Source: an uncultured Planctomycetales bacterium (GTDB lineage Bacteria; Planctomycetota; Planctomycetia; Pirellulales; S012-138). Taken from it: DNA of 15,545 nt. Each line of letters starts with the position of its first letter. Positions within the stretch are counted from its first letter, which is position 1. Positions 6,860 to 14,963 of the stretch are shown here, piece after piece. The stretch covers positions 1 through 15,545 of the forward strand of contig CALJLD010000091.1 of the NCBI GenBank assembly GCA_937982665.1. The letters run 5' to 3'. The notes beneath the pieces are model-generated. The model did not search any database and was not told the origin of the DNA. It worked only from the letters and a program-made list of their open reading frames with translations. The translations under genes were made by a program, and so were the position numbers.

Positions 6860-8017
6860 ATGCAAAGAAAACAGGTTGCTTATGCCTTTGGGATGTTTGG
6901 CGCGCTGGCGCTCGCCCTATTCTTGGGCGGAGCTTCGCTTTGGGCGCAAGAAAGTAAACAAGGCGAGCAAAACCAAGGCGGTGAAGGGGCGCAAGGCGAA
7001 GGCGCTCAGGATGAGGCCGCTCAAGATGATGAAGCCAAGGAATACGAGCGGATGAAGGAGATCATTATCAATCTCCACAACCCCTGCGGTCTGGCCGTAC
7101 AGCCGGAAACCGGCGATGTCTACATCTCTGATTCCGCCGCGTCGCGCATTCTTCGCTACGGAAAGCAGTTGAACAACTCGGACTTGCATGAAGTCACCGA
7201 GGTGATCACCGGTTTCCCAAAGGATGTTTATGGCACAGGGCCGATGTATGACGTTGGCCCAATGGGTTTGCTGTTTTGGGACAAGGATACGTTGGTGGTG
7301 GGTGGCGGCGGCGAGAAAGACGTCGATGAACTGCTGCGGTTCTATGATGTTTCGTCGGTTGGAATTATTAACGCCGAGATAATGAAGTTCTCGATGGGCC
7401 CAATCGAGGTCGGGGAGCAATCGGCCAGCGGTGAAGGCAACTTCTATGCACTGGCCAGGTCCGGCGATGCCATTTTTGTTACCAGCAATGGTGATGACAC
7501 CAAGGGTTGGGTGAACCGCTGCACCATGGAAGGCGGCGAGCCCAAGGAATATTCAACATACATTGCCACCAAGGAAGCCACGCAGGTGGACGCGCCGGTG
7601 GGAATTACCACGGACAGTGACGGCAACTTGATTGTCGGTCAGATGGGCGAGATCACTGTGCCTGCGGACAGCCTGATAACCTGCTACAACCCGGAAACTG
7701 GCGAGATGATCTGGAACGCCGAGACTGATCGCTTTGACATCGCGGCTGTTGCCTTCCACCCGGAATCCGGCACGCTGTATTGCGTGGACTTTGGTTGGAT
7801 GGATCCCGAGCAATCCGGCTTGTACCGTTTGGAAATTGCCGATGGCGCCGACGAGAAGACCAAGACGGTGACTTCAACTCTGATCGCCAAGATGGACAAA
7901 CCCGCGGCCATGGCCTTCAACGAAGAAGGACAACTGTACGTTGTTGAATTTGGCACCATGAAAGAAGGCGACACAAATCACCCTGGTCGCATGTGGCGAT
8001 TTGATGGTTTGAAGTAG
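6860..8017 (+). CDS. Exported beta-propeller-like protein, function unknown
   Basis: This encodes 385 residues. A signal peptide (basic 1-4, hydrophobic 7-26, likely cut after S-L-W-A at about residue 29) is followed by a low-complexity Gln/Gly/Glu/Asp-rich spacer (about 30-60). The rest has repeated blades of the NHL/SMP-30 kind: N-P-C-G-L-A-V followed by G-D-V-Y-I-S-D (74-91), A-P-V-G-I-T-T-D-S-D-G-N-L, A-A-V-A-F-H-P-E-S-G-T-L-Y-C-V-D and P-A-A-M-A-F-N-E-E-G-Q-L-Y-V-V-E-F. This pattern (hydrophobic, G, L/I, then D/E-x-G-x-L-Y-V) is typical of propeller blades, but no catalytic residues can be named. It may bind a ligand or partner in the periplasm. The peroxidase directly upstream on the same strand makes co-transcription plausible. 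A strong terminator follows. The exact family is not recognised. Confidence 0.8.
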   Translation: MQRKQVAYAFGMFGALALALFLGGASLWAQESKQGEQNQGGEGAQGEGAQDEAAQDDEAKEYERMKEIIINLHNPCGLAVQPETGDVYISDSAASRILRYGKQLNNSDLHEVTEVITGFPKDVYGTGPMYDVGPMGLLFWDKDTLVVGGGGEKDVDELLRFYDVSSVGIINAEIMKFSMGPIEVGEQSASGEGNFYALARSGDAIFVTSNGDDTKGWVNRCTMEGGEPKEYSTYIATKEATQVDAPVGITTDSDGNLIVGQMGEITVPADSLITCYNPETGEMIWNAETDRFDIAAVAFHPESGTLYCVDFGWMDPEQSGLYRLEIADGADEKTKTVTSTLIAKMDKPAAMAFNEEGQLYVVEFGTMKEGDTNHPGRMWRFDGLK

Positions 8018-8080
8018 CAAAGGCGACTTACCAGTGCGCGTGACTTCCGCGCGCCGCTGAATCTGATATTCGCGCAGACA

Positions 8081-8116
8081 GCGGGAATCCAGTACAGGCT
8101 GGGTTCCCGCTTTTTT
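8081..8116 (+). terminator. Rho-independent terminator after the propeller gene
   Basis: A 12-bp stem (8081-8092 with 8099-8110, one G-U pair) closes a 6-nt loop and is followed by six T (8111-8116). The outer arms are GCGGGAA and TTCCCGC. On the opposite strand no T-run follows, so it acts in the plus direction only and shields the convergent sulfatase-like gene. Confidence 0.9.
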
Positions 8117-8140
8117 GTTTGGGTACTTAGCGACTATGGC

Positions 8141-10186
8141 CTAGCGAATCTTATCGCCCAGGAACCCCTGCTGGTGGCGCACAAAGCCAGCCAATCGCCG
8201 GCGGAACTCTGCCATTTGTGCCTGCTGGCCTTCGTCCGTTGTGGCTGCCAGGTTGTTCGCTTCGCCGGGATCGATGGAGAGATCAAACAGTTCCTCGTAG
8301 CCGCTTTCCACGTAGTAGTGATACTTCAGCGAGCCCTGTCGCAGCCCAAGGATGATCTCATTGCCTGTGCAGAAGAAATAGTTCCGCTCGCGGGGATGCG
8401 TGGCAAAGAGTGACTGGCCTTGCCATTCTGACGGTGTGGGAACATCCAGCATGTCGGCAATGGTGGCCGGCAAATCAACGTGCGCGGCCAGGCGAGAATC
8501 TCGCCGGGGCCTGTCCGCCAGCGAAGGATGCAACAACAAAAGCGGCACATGCACGGCCGGGTCATACACGGCAAAGCTGTGAATCCGCTGGTTGTGCTGA
8601 CCAAAACTCTCGCCATGATCGGCGGTGACGGCAATCAAGGTATCGTCAAGCAGGTTGCGGGCTTTCAGTTCTTGCAGCATCCGGCCAATCTGCTTGTCTG
8701 TTTCGTGCAGTGCGTTGAGATAACGGTTGAAGTTGGGATCATCCACGCCAAAGTCAATCTCCGGCGGCCGCACCACGTACGGATGATGCGTTTCAATCGT
8801 GTATGCCAGCGCGAAAAATGGCTGCTGGGGATCGTCATCAATCCATTGCAGCACGGCGTCAAACATATCCGCATCGCTGATGCCCCACGAGTTGACCTTC
8901 TCCGCGGCGATTGTGTCAGCATCAAGCAGCGTTTGCCCTCCGCGCGATTTGAGAAAGACATCGCGGTCTTTCCAACTCCAATAACCGGAGTGAGCAAAGC
9001 AAGTCCGATAGCCGCGCGCCGCCAACACTTCGGCAACCGTTGGAACGGCAAACTGAGGTTGATCGCGAACAAGCAGCCACCAGTCCGTTCGCGGATAAAT
9101 GCCGGCGGTCAAGCTCGCCAGGCTCTTGCAACTGGACGGCGCTTGTACATAGCAGTTTTCGAAGACAACACCGTGCTGGGCGGCGGCTTGCGCCAAGTGC
9201 GGAGTCGGGGAATGCATGAAGGTCCCCTGCCCCGCCGCCAGGCTTGTATACTCCATTGCCGTGGATTCAAGCACAATCACCAATACGTTCTTGGGGCGTG
9301 ACGAATTCGATTGCGTTGCTGGTTGATACGTTGTGGGGTTGTTCGTACGTTCGACGAAGTCGCTGGCATCGGCTTCTTCTCCGCTCAGCGGCAACGCATC
9401 ACCCCAGACAAAGTTGTTCAGCACGGACTGCAAGAACACCGCGTGAGGGCTTTGCGAAATCCGCCGCTCCCAGCGATTGGGGTCCGTCCAGTTCGCGCGA
9501 ATGTACGTGTGTGAGACAACTCCATAGCCAAACAGTGCAAGAAACGCGCACGCTGCGAATTTTGGCCCAATGGAAATTGGCGCCAGTTTGATTCGCGCGC
9601 GAAGCGTCCGTGTGCGCCGCAACACAAACGGCACGAAGATCACAATCGCTGGCGCGGCGAAAAGCGCAAGCACAGTGGTCAGGTCAACGTAGGCCGCCAA
9701 CGACGACGAAAAGGTCTCCGCGCCGCCGGCCATCTGCAAGCCCTGCCAGGAGAGCGGGGCCATGGTTGATTTGTAGATGCCAACGCTGGCAACACCAAAG
9801 ATGCCCATGGCATAGAAAGCCGTAAAGCCCAGCAAGCGCGCTACCGCATGGCCGCGCGAGAATCTCGCGAGCAGACGATTGCCCAGCAGCGCAACAACGC
9901 ACACGCTTGCCACAAAACAAACATCGGCTGCGCAGACAAGCGCCAACCGCAGCGCCCACCGGAAGAACTCTCCCGTTGTCTCCACTGGGAACGGCAGCAA
10001 CACAAACTTGGCCGCAATCAGCAACATGCCCAGGCCAAAGCTCAACGCCAGGATTTCGCCCCGGGCCGTCTTCGCCCTTGCCGTGCTCTGTGCGCCAATC
10101 ACAGGCTTGGGTCCGCGCTCATTTGCGGGATCTTGCGATTGATCGATTGGCGTCGTTGAAACTGATGTCGCCATGAGTGCATCCAT
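8141..10186 (-). CDS. Membrane-anchored sulfatase / phosphoglycerol-transferase-like enzyme
   Basis: This encodes a 681-residue alkaline-phosphatase-superfamily protein. The N-terminal half has about five hydrophobic helices (about 47-65, 79-101, 116-136, 168-188, 208-226), followed by an extracytoplasmic catalytic domain from about 298. Metal-site motifs are present: V-L-V-I-V-L-E-S (301-308, E307), T-A-D-H-G-E-S (521-527, D523/H524) and H536 in R-I-H-S-F-A-V-Y-D-P-A-V-H-V-P, and the end has the sulfatase-like E-L-F-D-L-x-x-D-P-x-E-x-N-N-L-A. The nucleophile region reads A-P-S-S-C-K-S-L-A-S-L-T-A-G (349-362). Aligned to sulfatase C/S-x-P-S-R, S352 is at the nucleophile position, with Lys and Leu in place of the usual Pro and Arg. 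The layout recalls LTA-synthase/MdoB-type enzymes that transfer phosphoglycerol, so the substrate (sulfate or phosphate ester) is open. ATG at 10186 is chosen (ATG 10174 is possible); a GTG at 10363 would add 59 residues with no useful feature. Confidence 0.85.
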   Translation of the reverse strand: MDALMATSVSTTPIDQSQDPANERGPKPVIGAQSTARAKTARGEILALSFGLGMLLIAAKFVLLPFPVETTGEFFRWALRLALVCAADVCFVASVCVVALLGNRLLARFSRGHAVARLLGFTAFYAMGIFGVASVGIYKSTMAPLSWQGLQMAGGAETFSSSLAAYVDLTTVLALFAAPAIVIFVPFVLRRTRTLRARIKLAPISIGPKFAACAFLALFGYGVVSHTYIRANWTDPNRWERRISQSPHAVFLQSVLNNFVWGDALPLSGEEADASDFVERTNNPTTYQPATQSNSSRPKNVLVIVLESTAMEYTSLAAGQGTFMHSPTPHLAQAAAQHGVVFENCYVQAPSSCKSLASLTAGIYPRTDWWLLVRDQPQFAVPTVAEVLAARGYRTCFAHSGYWSWKDRDVFLKSRGGQTLLDADTIAAEKVNSWGISDADMFDAVLQWIDDDPQQPFFALAYTIETHHPYVVRPPEIDFGVDDPNFNRYLNALHETDKQIGRMLQELKARNLLDDTLIAVTADHGESFGQHNQRIHSFAVYDPAVHVPLLLLHPSLADRPRRDSRLAAHVDLPATIADMLDVPTPSEWQGQSLFATHPRERNYFFCTGNEIILGLRQGSLKYHYYVESGYEELFDLSIDPGEANNLAATTDEGQQAQMAEFRRRLAGFVRHQQGFLGDKIR

Positions 10187-10392
10187 GCGAAAGCGACAAG
10201 ACAATTGGCGTCTGCAGGGCACAGTCTCGCTGAAAGCTGCCAACCGGTAAACAGGACTTGTGAGAGCCGGGAAAATGTGCCCTTTCTCGCACTCACGGTT
10301 CCCGAAGAGGTCTTGTTGAATTTGCCATCTTCCCCCTCGAAATTTCGCCCGCGGCCGGTGCACCTAGCCGGGGGGAACATCGCCAATTCTGC

Positions 10393-10422
10393 ATGGAACA
10401 GGTATACATAGAACAGGTATAG
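10393..10422. repeat. 15-bp tandem direct repeat in a divergent promoter region
   Basis: Two adjacent 15-bp units (10393-10407 and 10408-10422) match at 13 of 15 positions and share GAACAGGTATA. They lie in the 280-bp divergent gap between the sulfatase-like and DUF3592 genes, ending 44 bp before the GTG chosen for the latter and 8 bp before an alternative TTG start. The TATACA and TATAGT words inside could serve as -10 elements, though no good -35 is seen. A two-site operator is an alternative reading. The rest of the gap (10187-10392) shows no gene. Confidence 0.55.
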
Positions 10423-10466
10423 TCAAAAGATTGCTTGCTGTTTGCCAGTGCCTTGCTACTTGTGCC

Positions 10467-11756
10467 GTGCCGAAACCCCTGCGACTCCTGACGAAGAAAC
10501 GTGGTGGACGCACCACCGGTTCCGACAAAGTCGGCAGCCTGTGGTTGACGCTGTTCTTCGCCGCGATGTTCTTTGCCGGTTGGGGATTCCTGGTGGCGGT
10601 GATCACAATCTGGGCATTGCCGGAATGGGACGCCCTGCAAGGTTTTGAGGAGACCACTTGCGATATCCTCAAAGTTGGCCTGGAGCCCAAGCAGCAGCGC
10701 GGCGAGCTGACCTGGCGGCCGAGCATCTTGATTCGCTACGAAGTCGACGGCCACCAATACGAGGAAACGACGTACGACATCAGCCGAACGTACTCGGCCA
10801 ACCAGGAACGCGTTGAAGCCTTGGCGAATGCGTTTGACGTCACGCAATCGTATCCGTGCTATTACGATCCCGCGAATCCCCGCACGGTGGTGTTGGTGCG
10901 CGGCATCACGCCGTACTTTTGGTTGTTGGCTGCCTTGGCTTTGCCGTTCATTTCTGTCGGTGCAATCGGCCTGGGCACGCGATGGATGGCCTGGCGAACT
11001 TCGACCGAACGCCGCGCGTATCTGGCATCGCAAGCCAAACACTTGCCGCGGCCAAGTTTTCCCGGTCGCAAGCAAGCTGAGTTTCCAACTGTTCCCAAGG
11101 AAACCAATCTGACCAACAGTCCCGGGACGCACCTGGCCTATCGTTTGCCGGTGTTGATTCCGCGGCAATGGTCACTGGTTGCTCTTTGGACAGGCAGCTT
11201 GCTTTGGAACGTCATGGTCAGCGTCTTTGTCACGTTGTGCCTTGCCGACTTGATCGCGCTGCAAGTCGATTGGTGGCTGACCGCGGTGGCGATCGGGACG
11301 GCGGCCATTGGCATTTGGTTGATCTGGTTGTGCGTCCGCACTTCCGTCCGCTCCGTCAGCTTGGGCCGCACGCTCGCGGAGATCTCGGAGAATCCGCTAC
11401 GCCCCGGCCGCGAGTACGAAACCCACTACGTGCAGTTTGGCCGGATGATGCTGCGGCGATTCCGCGTATTGCTGGTCTGCGACGAAACCGCCACCTACGA
11501 GCAAGGCACCAACATTCGCACGGAATCGCGGCGCGTCTATACGCGCGAAGTGCTCTCCGTCCGCAACGTGAATATCCGCCCTGACGAACCATTCACCGTC
11601 GACGAGACCGTGCATGTCCCGTCGGAAGCGATGCATTCCTTCCGCTCGGCTCACAATGAAATCAGCTGGAAGTTGATTGTGGAAGGCCGCCCCAAAGGCT
11701 GGCCTCACTTCGAGCGCGCGTTCCCGCTGGTCATCCTGCCGGGCGTGGACGCTTAA
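10467..11756 (+). CDS. DUF3592-type membrane protein
   Basis: This encodes 429 residues of unknown function. A basic N-terminus (K/R at 3-15) precedes a first helix (about 23-51). The following segment (about 63-146) fits the DUF3592 pattern: W-R-P-S-I-L-I-R-Y-E-V-D-G-x-x-Y-E (83-99), then Y-P-C-Y-Y-D-P-A-N-P-R-T-V-V-L (129-143). A second helix lies at about 150-172, followed by a linker and two more helices (about 236-262 and 270-291). The C-terminal part (about 300-425) is beta-rich, with V-P-S-E-A-M-H-S-F and I-S-W-K-L-I-V-E-G, which recalls arrestin-like folds; this comparison is tentative. GTG at 10467 is preferred because it starts directly before the charged N-terminus. TTG at 10431 would add twelve residues. 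The kinase gene follows 126 bp downstream on the same strand and might share transcription. Confidence 0.78.
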   Translation: MPKPLRLLTKKRGGRTTGSDKVGSLWLTLFFAAMFFAGWGFLVAVITIWALPEWDALQGFEETTCDILKVGLEPKQQRGELTWRPSILIRYEVDGHQYEETTYDISRTYSANQERVEALANAFDVTQSYPCYYDPANPRTVVLVRGITPYFWLLAALALPFISVGAIGLGTRWMAWRTSTERRAYLASQAKHLPRPSFPGRKQAEFPTVPKETNLTNSPGTHLAYRLPVLIPRQWSLVALWTGSLLWNVMVSVFVTLCLADLIALQVDWWLTAVAIGTAAIGIWLIWLCVRTSVRSVSLGRTLAEISENPLRPGREYETHYVQFGRMMLRRFRVLLVCDETATYEQGTNIRTESRRVYTREVLSVRNVNIRPDEPFTVDETVHVPSEAMHSFRSAHNEISWKLIVEGRPKGWPHFERAFPLVILPGVDA

Positions 11757-11871
11757 CCGAATAGCGCATTCCTATTTGCTTGCTTTCCGTGCAAGGAACG
11801 GATTTGACGCTGTTTGCTTGCATTGGCCCCATAAGTCCTGCACCATGCCAGACTTCAGCCTTGGGCATCAT

Positions 11872-11876
11872 GGGAG
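11872..11876 (+). promoter_or_regulatory. Ribosome-binding site of the kinase gene
   Basis: GGGAG lies 6 nt before the ATG at 11883, a good Shine-Dalgarno position. It supports this start over in-frame alternatives further inside the long open frame. Confidence 0.65.
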
Positions 11877-11882
11877 CCAATC

Positions 11883-14786
11883 ATGGACACAGACTTTCCC
11901 TTGGATCTGCAGCTGCTCTTGGACGGGCTTGTTGCGCAGTTTCAAGCAAAGCTGGTGCAAAACGCGAATCCTGTAATCGAAGCCTTCGTTGATGAGTTTC
12001 GGGCGTCCACAACAAAGTATCCGCAAGAGATGGTTCGGGTGGCCTGCAAGCGATTGTTGTCTCGATTGCTCACCCGCGAAGTTCTCTTCCGCCATGGGTC
12101 CGACAAGTCTCTTGATCTTGACGAAGTGCGGGAACGATTTCCCGATGATCATGAGCTTGTTCAAAGCGCATTTGATCAACTGCCGCTGAAGGCCGGCGAT
12201 CAACTCGACGGGTATGAACTTGCATCACAGATTGGTACAGGCGGCATGGGAGCCGTGTGGAAAGCGCGACAAAAGGAAACCGGTCGGAATGTTGCGGTCA
12301 AAATCATCAAAGAAGATGGCATCCCAGTCGGTTCGGCAGCGCGCGAGCGGCGGCTTGAGTACTTCCGGCGTGAAATCCGCACTGCCGCCCAACTGCATCA
12401 CCCTCACATCGTTACCGTGCACGATGCCGGCGAGGCGCGCGGACGCCGTTACCTGGTGATGGAATATGTGGAAGGTAAGAGCCTTGACGCTTTCGTACGT
12501 GCAATCGCTGCGACAAAACCCCTGAGTGGAAACCAAGATAAGGAAGACAAAGTAGAAACCGAGGGCGTGCGCGAGTCCGCGCTGGAACCTGGGCTCGCGG
12601 TCAGGTACATCGAGCAAGCCGCAGCGGCCGTTCATTTTGCCCATACATGCGGCTTCATTCATCGCGATATCAAGCCAAACAATCTGTTGTTGGCAAAACC
12701 GCAGCGAGACGGTGAGAGGCAGATCCGAGTTGCCGACTTTGGACTGGCAAGAGCATTAGATTCGCCCTCCGCCGATGGCGACATTGAGGTCTTGGAAACG
12801 TCCATCGTTGGCACCAGCGGTTTCATGGCGCCGGAGCAAACGCTTGGGCGGGCCACTTCTCGATCTGATGTCTTCGGCTTGGGCGCCACGCTGATCGCGC
12901 TCCTGGCTGGCCAGCCACCGCGACGAGGCGCGAACGAAGGCGATTCGCTGGCCGATATCACAGGCACAGAAGTGTCTGTCGACGCGGACCTGAAGGCAAT
13001 CTGCCTCAAATGTGTGCAACATGAAGAAAATGCGCGTTACGAGTCAGCCCAGCATTTGGCCGAAGACCTGCGCCGATACCTGGATGGTTTTCCCGTTTCC
13101 GCGCGTCCAATCTCCCGGCTCAAACAACTCAGCAAATGGGCGCGACGCCAACCAGCGATGGCATGCCTTGTTTGCTTGCTGATCGTGGTTTCCGCAACGT
13201 TCTTGGTTGTCGGTGGTTTCTTCTTGGAATCGCGTCGGGCAAATGCGGAAAGACGTGCGGAGGAAGACCGTGCAAACAGAACCTACGAGTCCTCCACGCT
13301 TGCTGCCAGGAATGGTGATTGGCGTCAGGCTTTGGATTTGCTTGCCACTCCTGGGCTGGATCGATTCATTGATCCGATTGAAATCCGTTTGCAGATGATC
13401 GATCTCTATGGAAGGCTGCGACAATTCGATCAGCGCCAACAGCTGATTGCGGAACTTGCCGCGCTTGAAGGGAGTCATTCACATCGCGCTGAAGTGCTGC
13501 TCTTGCAGGCAGAGCAGCAACTCATCCAAATGGATTTGGAGCAAGGGACAGAGAATCTACAAGCTGCCAGAGACGCCGGACTTCCACCTGGTCAAGCCGA
13601 ATACGCGGCCGCGCTCGCATGCGGAGATCTTCCCCAGAGCATCTCCCATCTTCAAGCATGCCTAACGGTCGATCCCTATAACTACTCGGCAAACATCATC
13701 TTATGTTTGGAATTGTTCCTTGCGGGACAGCGAGCCGAAATGCGCCAACGCGTCGGGGCGTTTCGCACATTGTTTCCCGGCGACGAGAATGTCCTGTTCT
13801 TTGATGCGCTCATTGACGCCGCCGAAAGCGCGCAGACCGTCGCAGAGGAATCCCTGAAGCGATTGGTTGAGGCCGGGACGATTGATCGTTCCGCGCTTGG
13901 TGTAATGGAGATGCTGGTGCGCGTGACCATGTCGCTGCGCGATGATGTCCGTGCACAGCAGATGGCTTCATTTGGCTTTGCCGGCGGCTTGGCGGAACTG
14001 GGCGCTTTGTCAGAAAGCGTTTGGAAAGGATTCTTCGCTCAGCTCTCGCTTCCTTACACACATCGATATCAAGCTTTGGCGTCGGTCTCGGCATCGGGCT
14101 TTCAACCAGAGACCTTTCTTGAGAAAATGATCGGTTCGCGCGGTGATCGCATTGATCAACTCAAGCAGCTCACAGTGATTTGCCCCGAAGGCACGATGTT
14201 GCTGCTGCAGGCGTCCTACACGTTTAACGCGGATAGTCAGTCGAGGGAATCCCTGCAACTGGCGTTCAATGCCATCGCTCAAGGCATCGTCGCCCCCGCC
14301 GTGTTTCCAGAGACTGCTGCCCGGCTGCGCGTGCTTGGCAGCGGGATCGCTCTCAATCTTTACTTTGTCACTCAAGAGGATTCGGCATTGCAACAGGCGG
14401 CAGAGTACGCGCGATGGTTCGCGCCCTTGTCACCGAAAGTGACTCATCCGCAACAGAGCACTTTGGATCCGGAAGACGCGCACCGCATGGCGCTCTCGCT
14501 CTGGCAGGCAAAGGATTTTGCGGGGGCACGAGCAATGGTCGACGAAGCGCTCTATGCTGTGCCTGACAATCCAGAGTTCCTTCAAACGGCGGCACGAATT
14601 GAGCACGACTTGAACAATGCAGCGGCCGATTGGCGCTGCATGCACTATGGAGTGCTATTGCAAGAGGCTGACAAAACCGGCAGCTACAGCCGATTCATCG
14701 GCAGATTGCAAGAGATCCTTCCAGCGCGTTTTTCCGATCGCGGAATCGATATTTCCAACGCATGGGCCGAAGACGGAGTCCCGTAG
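11883..14786 (+). CDS. Transmembrane Ser/Thr protein kinase with helical-repeat C-terminus
   Basis: This is a 967-residue Hanks-type (PknB-like) kinase. Residues 1-105 form a helical, charged N-terminal region. The kinase domain (about 111-405) has all key residues: glycine loop G-T-G-G-M-G (118-123), V-A-V-K with K140, helix-C E164, catalytic loop H260-R-D262-I-K264-P-N-N267, D285-F-G, and G-T-S-G-F-M-A-P-E (310-318). It should therefore be active. A charged insertion (about 210-236) lies between the hinge and helix E. A single membrane helix (about 425-447) follows, then some 500 residues of helical repeats that look like degenerate TPRs, for example near 470-490 and 880-930. The topology implies a cytoplasmic kinase and an outside helical domain that may sense or bind proteins. 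Substrates are unknown. Kinases of this layout are common in planctomycetes. Confidence 0.93.
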   Translation: MDTDFPLDLQLLLDGLVAQFQAKLVQNANPVIEAFVDEFRASTTKYPQEMVRVACKRLLSRLLTREVLFRHGSDKSLDLDEVRERFPDDHELVQSAFDQLPLKAGDQLDGYELASQIGTGGMGAVWKARQKETGRNVAVKIIKEDGIPVGSAARERRLEYFRREIRTAAQLHHPHIVTVHDAGEARGRRYLVMEYVEGKSLDAFVRAIAATKPLSGNQDKEDKVETEGVRESALEPGLAVRYIEQAAAAVHFAHTCGFIHRDIKPNNLLLAKPQRDGERQIRVADFGLARALDSPSADGDIEVLETSIVGTSGFMAPEQTLGRATSRSDVFGLGATLIALLAGQPPRRGANEGDSLADITGTEVSVDADLKAICLKCVQHEENARYESAQHLAEDLRRYLDGFPVSARPISRLKQLSKWARRQPAMACLVCLLIVVSATFLVVGGFFLESRRANAERRAEEDRANRTYESSTLAARNGDWRQALDLLATPGLDRFIDPIEIRLQMIDLYGRLRQFDQRQQLIAELAALEGSHSHRAEVLLLQAEQQLIQMDLEQGTENLQAARDAGLPPGQAEYAAALACGDLPQSISHLQACLTVDPYNYSANIILCLELFLAGQRAEMRQRVGAFRTLFPGDENVLFFDALIDAAESAQTVAEESLKRLVEAGTIDRSALGVMEMLVRVTMSLRDDVRAQQMASFGFAGGLAELGALSESVWKGFFAQLSLPYTHRYQALASVSASGFQPETFLEKMIGSRGDRIDQLKQLTVICPEGTMLLLQASYTFNADSQSRESLQLAFNAIAQGIVAPAVFPETAARLRVLGSGIALNLYFVTQEDSALQQAAEYARWFAPLSPKVTHPQQSTLDPEDAHRMALSLWQAKDFAGARAMVDEALYAVPDNPEFLQTAARIEHDLNNAAADWRCMHYGVLLQEADKTGSYSRFIGRLQEILPARFSDRGIDISNAWAEDGVP

Positions 14787-14950
14787 GGCTTCGCCGCATT
14801 AAACCAGGCAATCCAGCGAACAGTCACCGCTAGCACTCGCTACGGACGCCAATCAGCGTAGGTCCCAAGCACCGCTTCGTTTAGAATTCCCAACAATCCG
14901 CGGCAGAGATGCGCGCGGGCGAGTTGAACCGTTCCCGTCTTCGCGAATGC

Positions 14951-14955
14951 AAGGA
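14951..14955 (+). promoter_or_regulatory. Ribosome-binding site that selects the Ycf48-like start
   Basis: AAGGA ends 8 nt before ATG 14964 but abuts or overlaps the alternative in-frame ATG at 14955. The spacing favours 14964. Confidence 0.55.
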
Positions 14956-14963
14956 TGCAAGCG

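Noticed and set aside
10187..10363. GTG-initiated extension of the sulfatase-like gene
   Set aside because: The extra residues carry no signal, and in-frame ATGs at 10186 and 10174 lie before the membrane part.
10293..11168. Long minus-strand frame opposite the DUF3592 gene
   Set aside because: It is a shadow: Arg/Gln-rich, no motif, while the opposite strand has a clear multi-helix protein.
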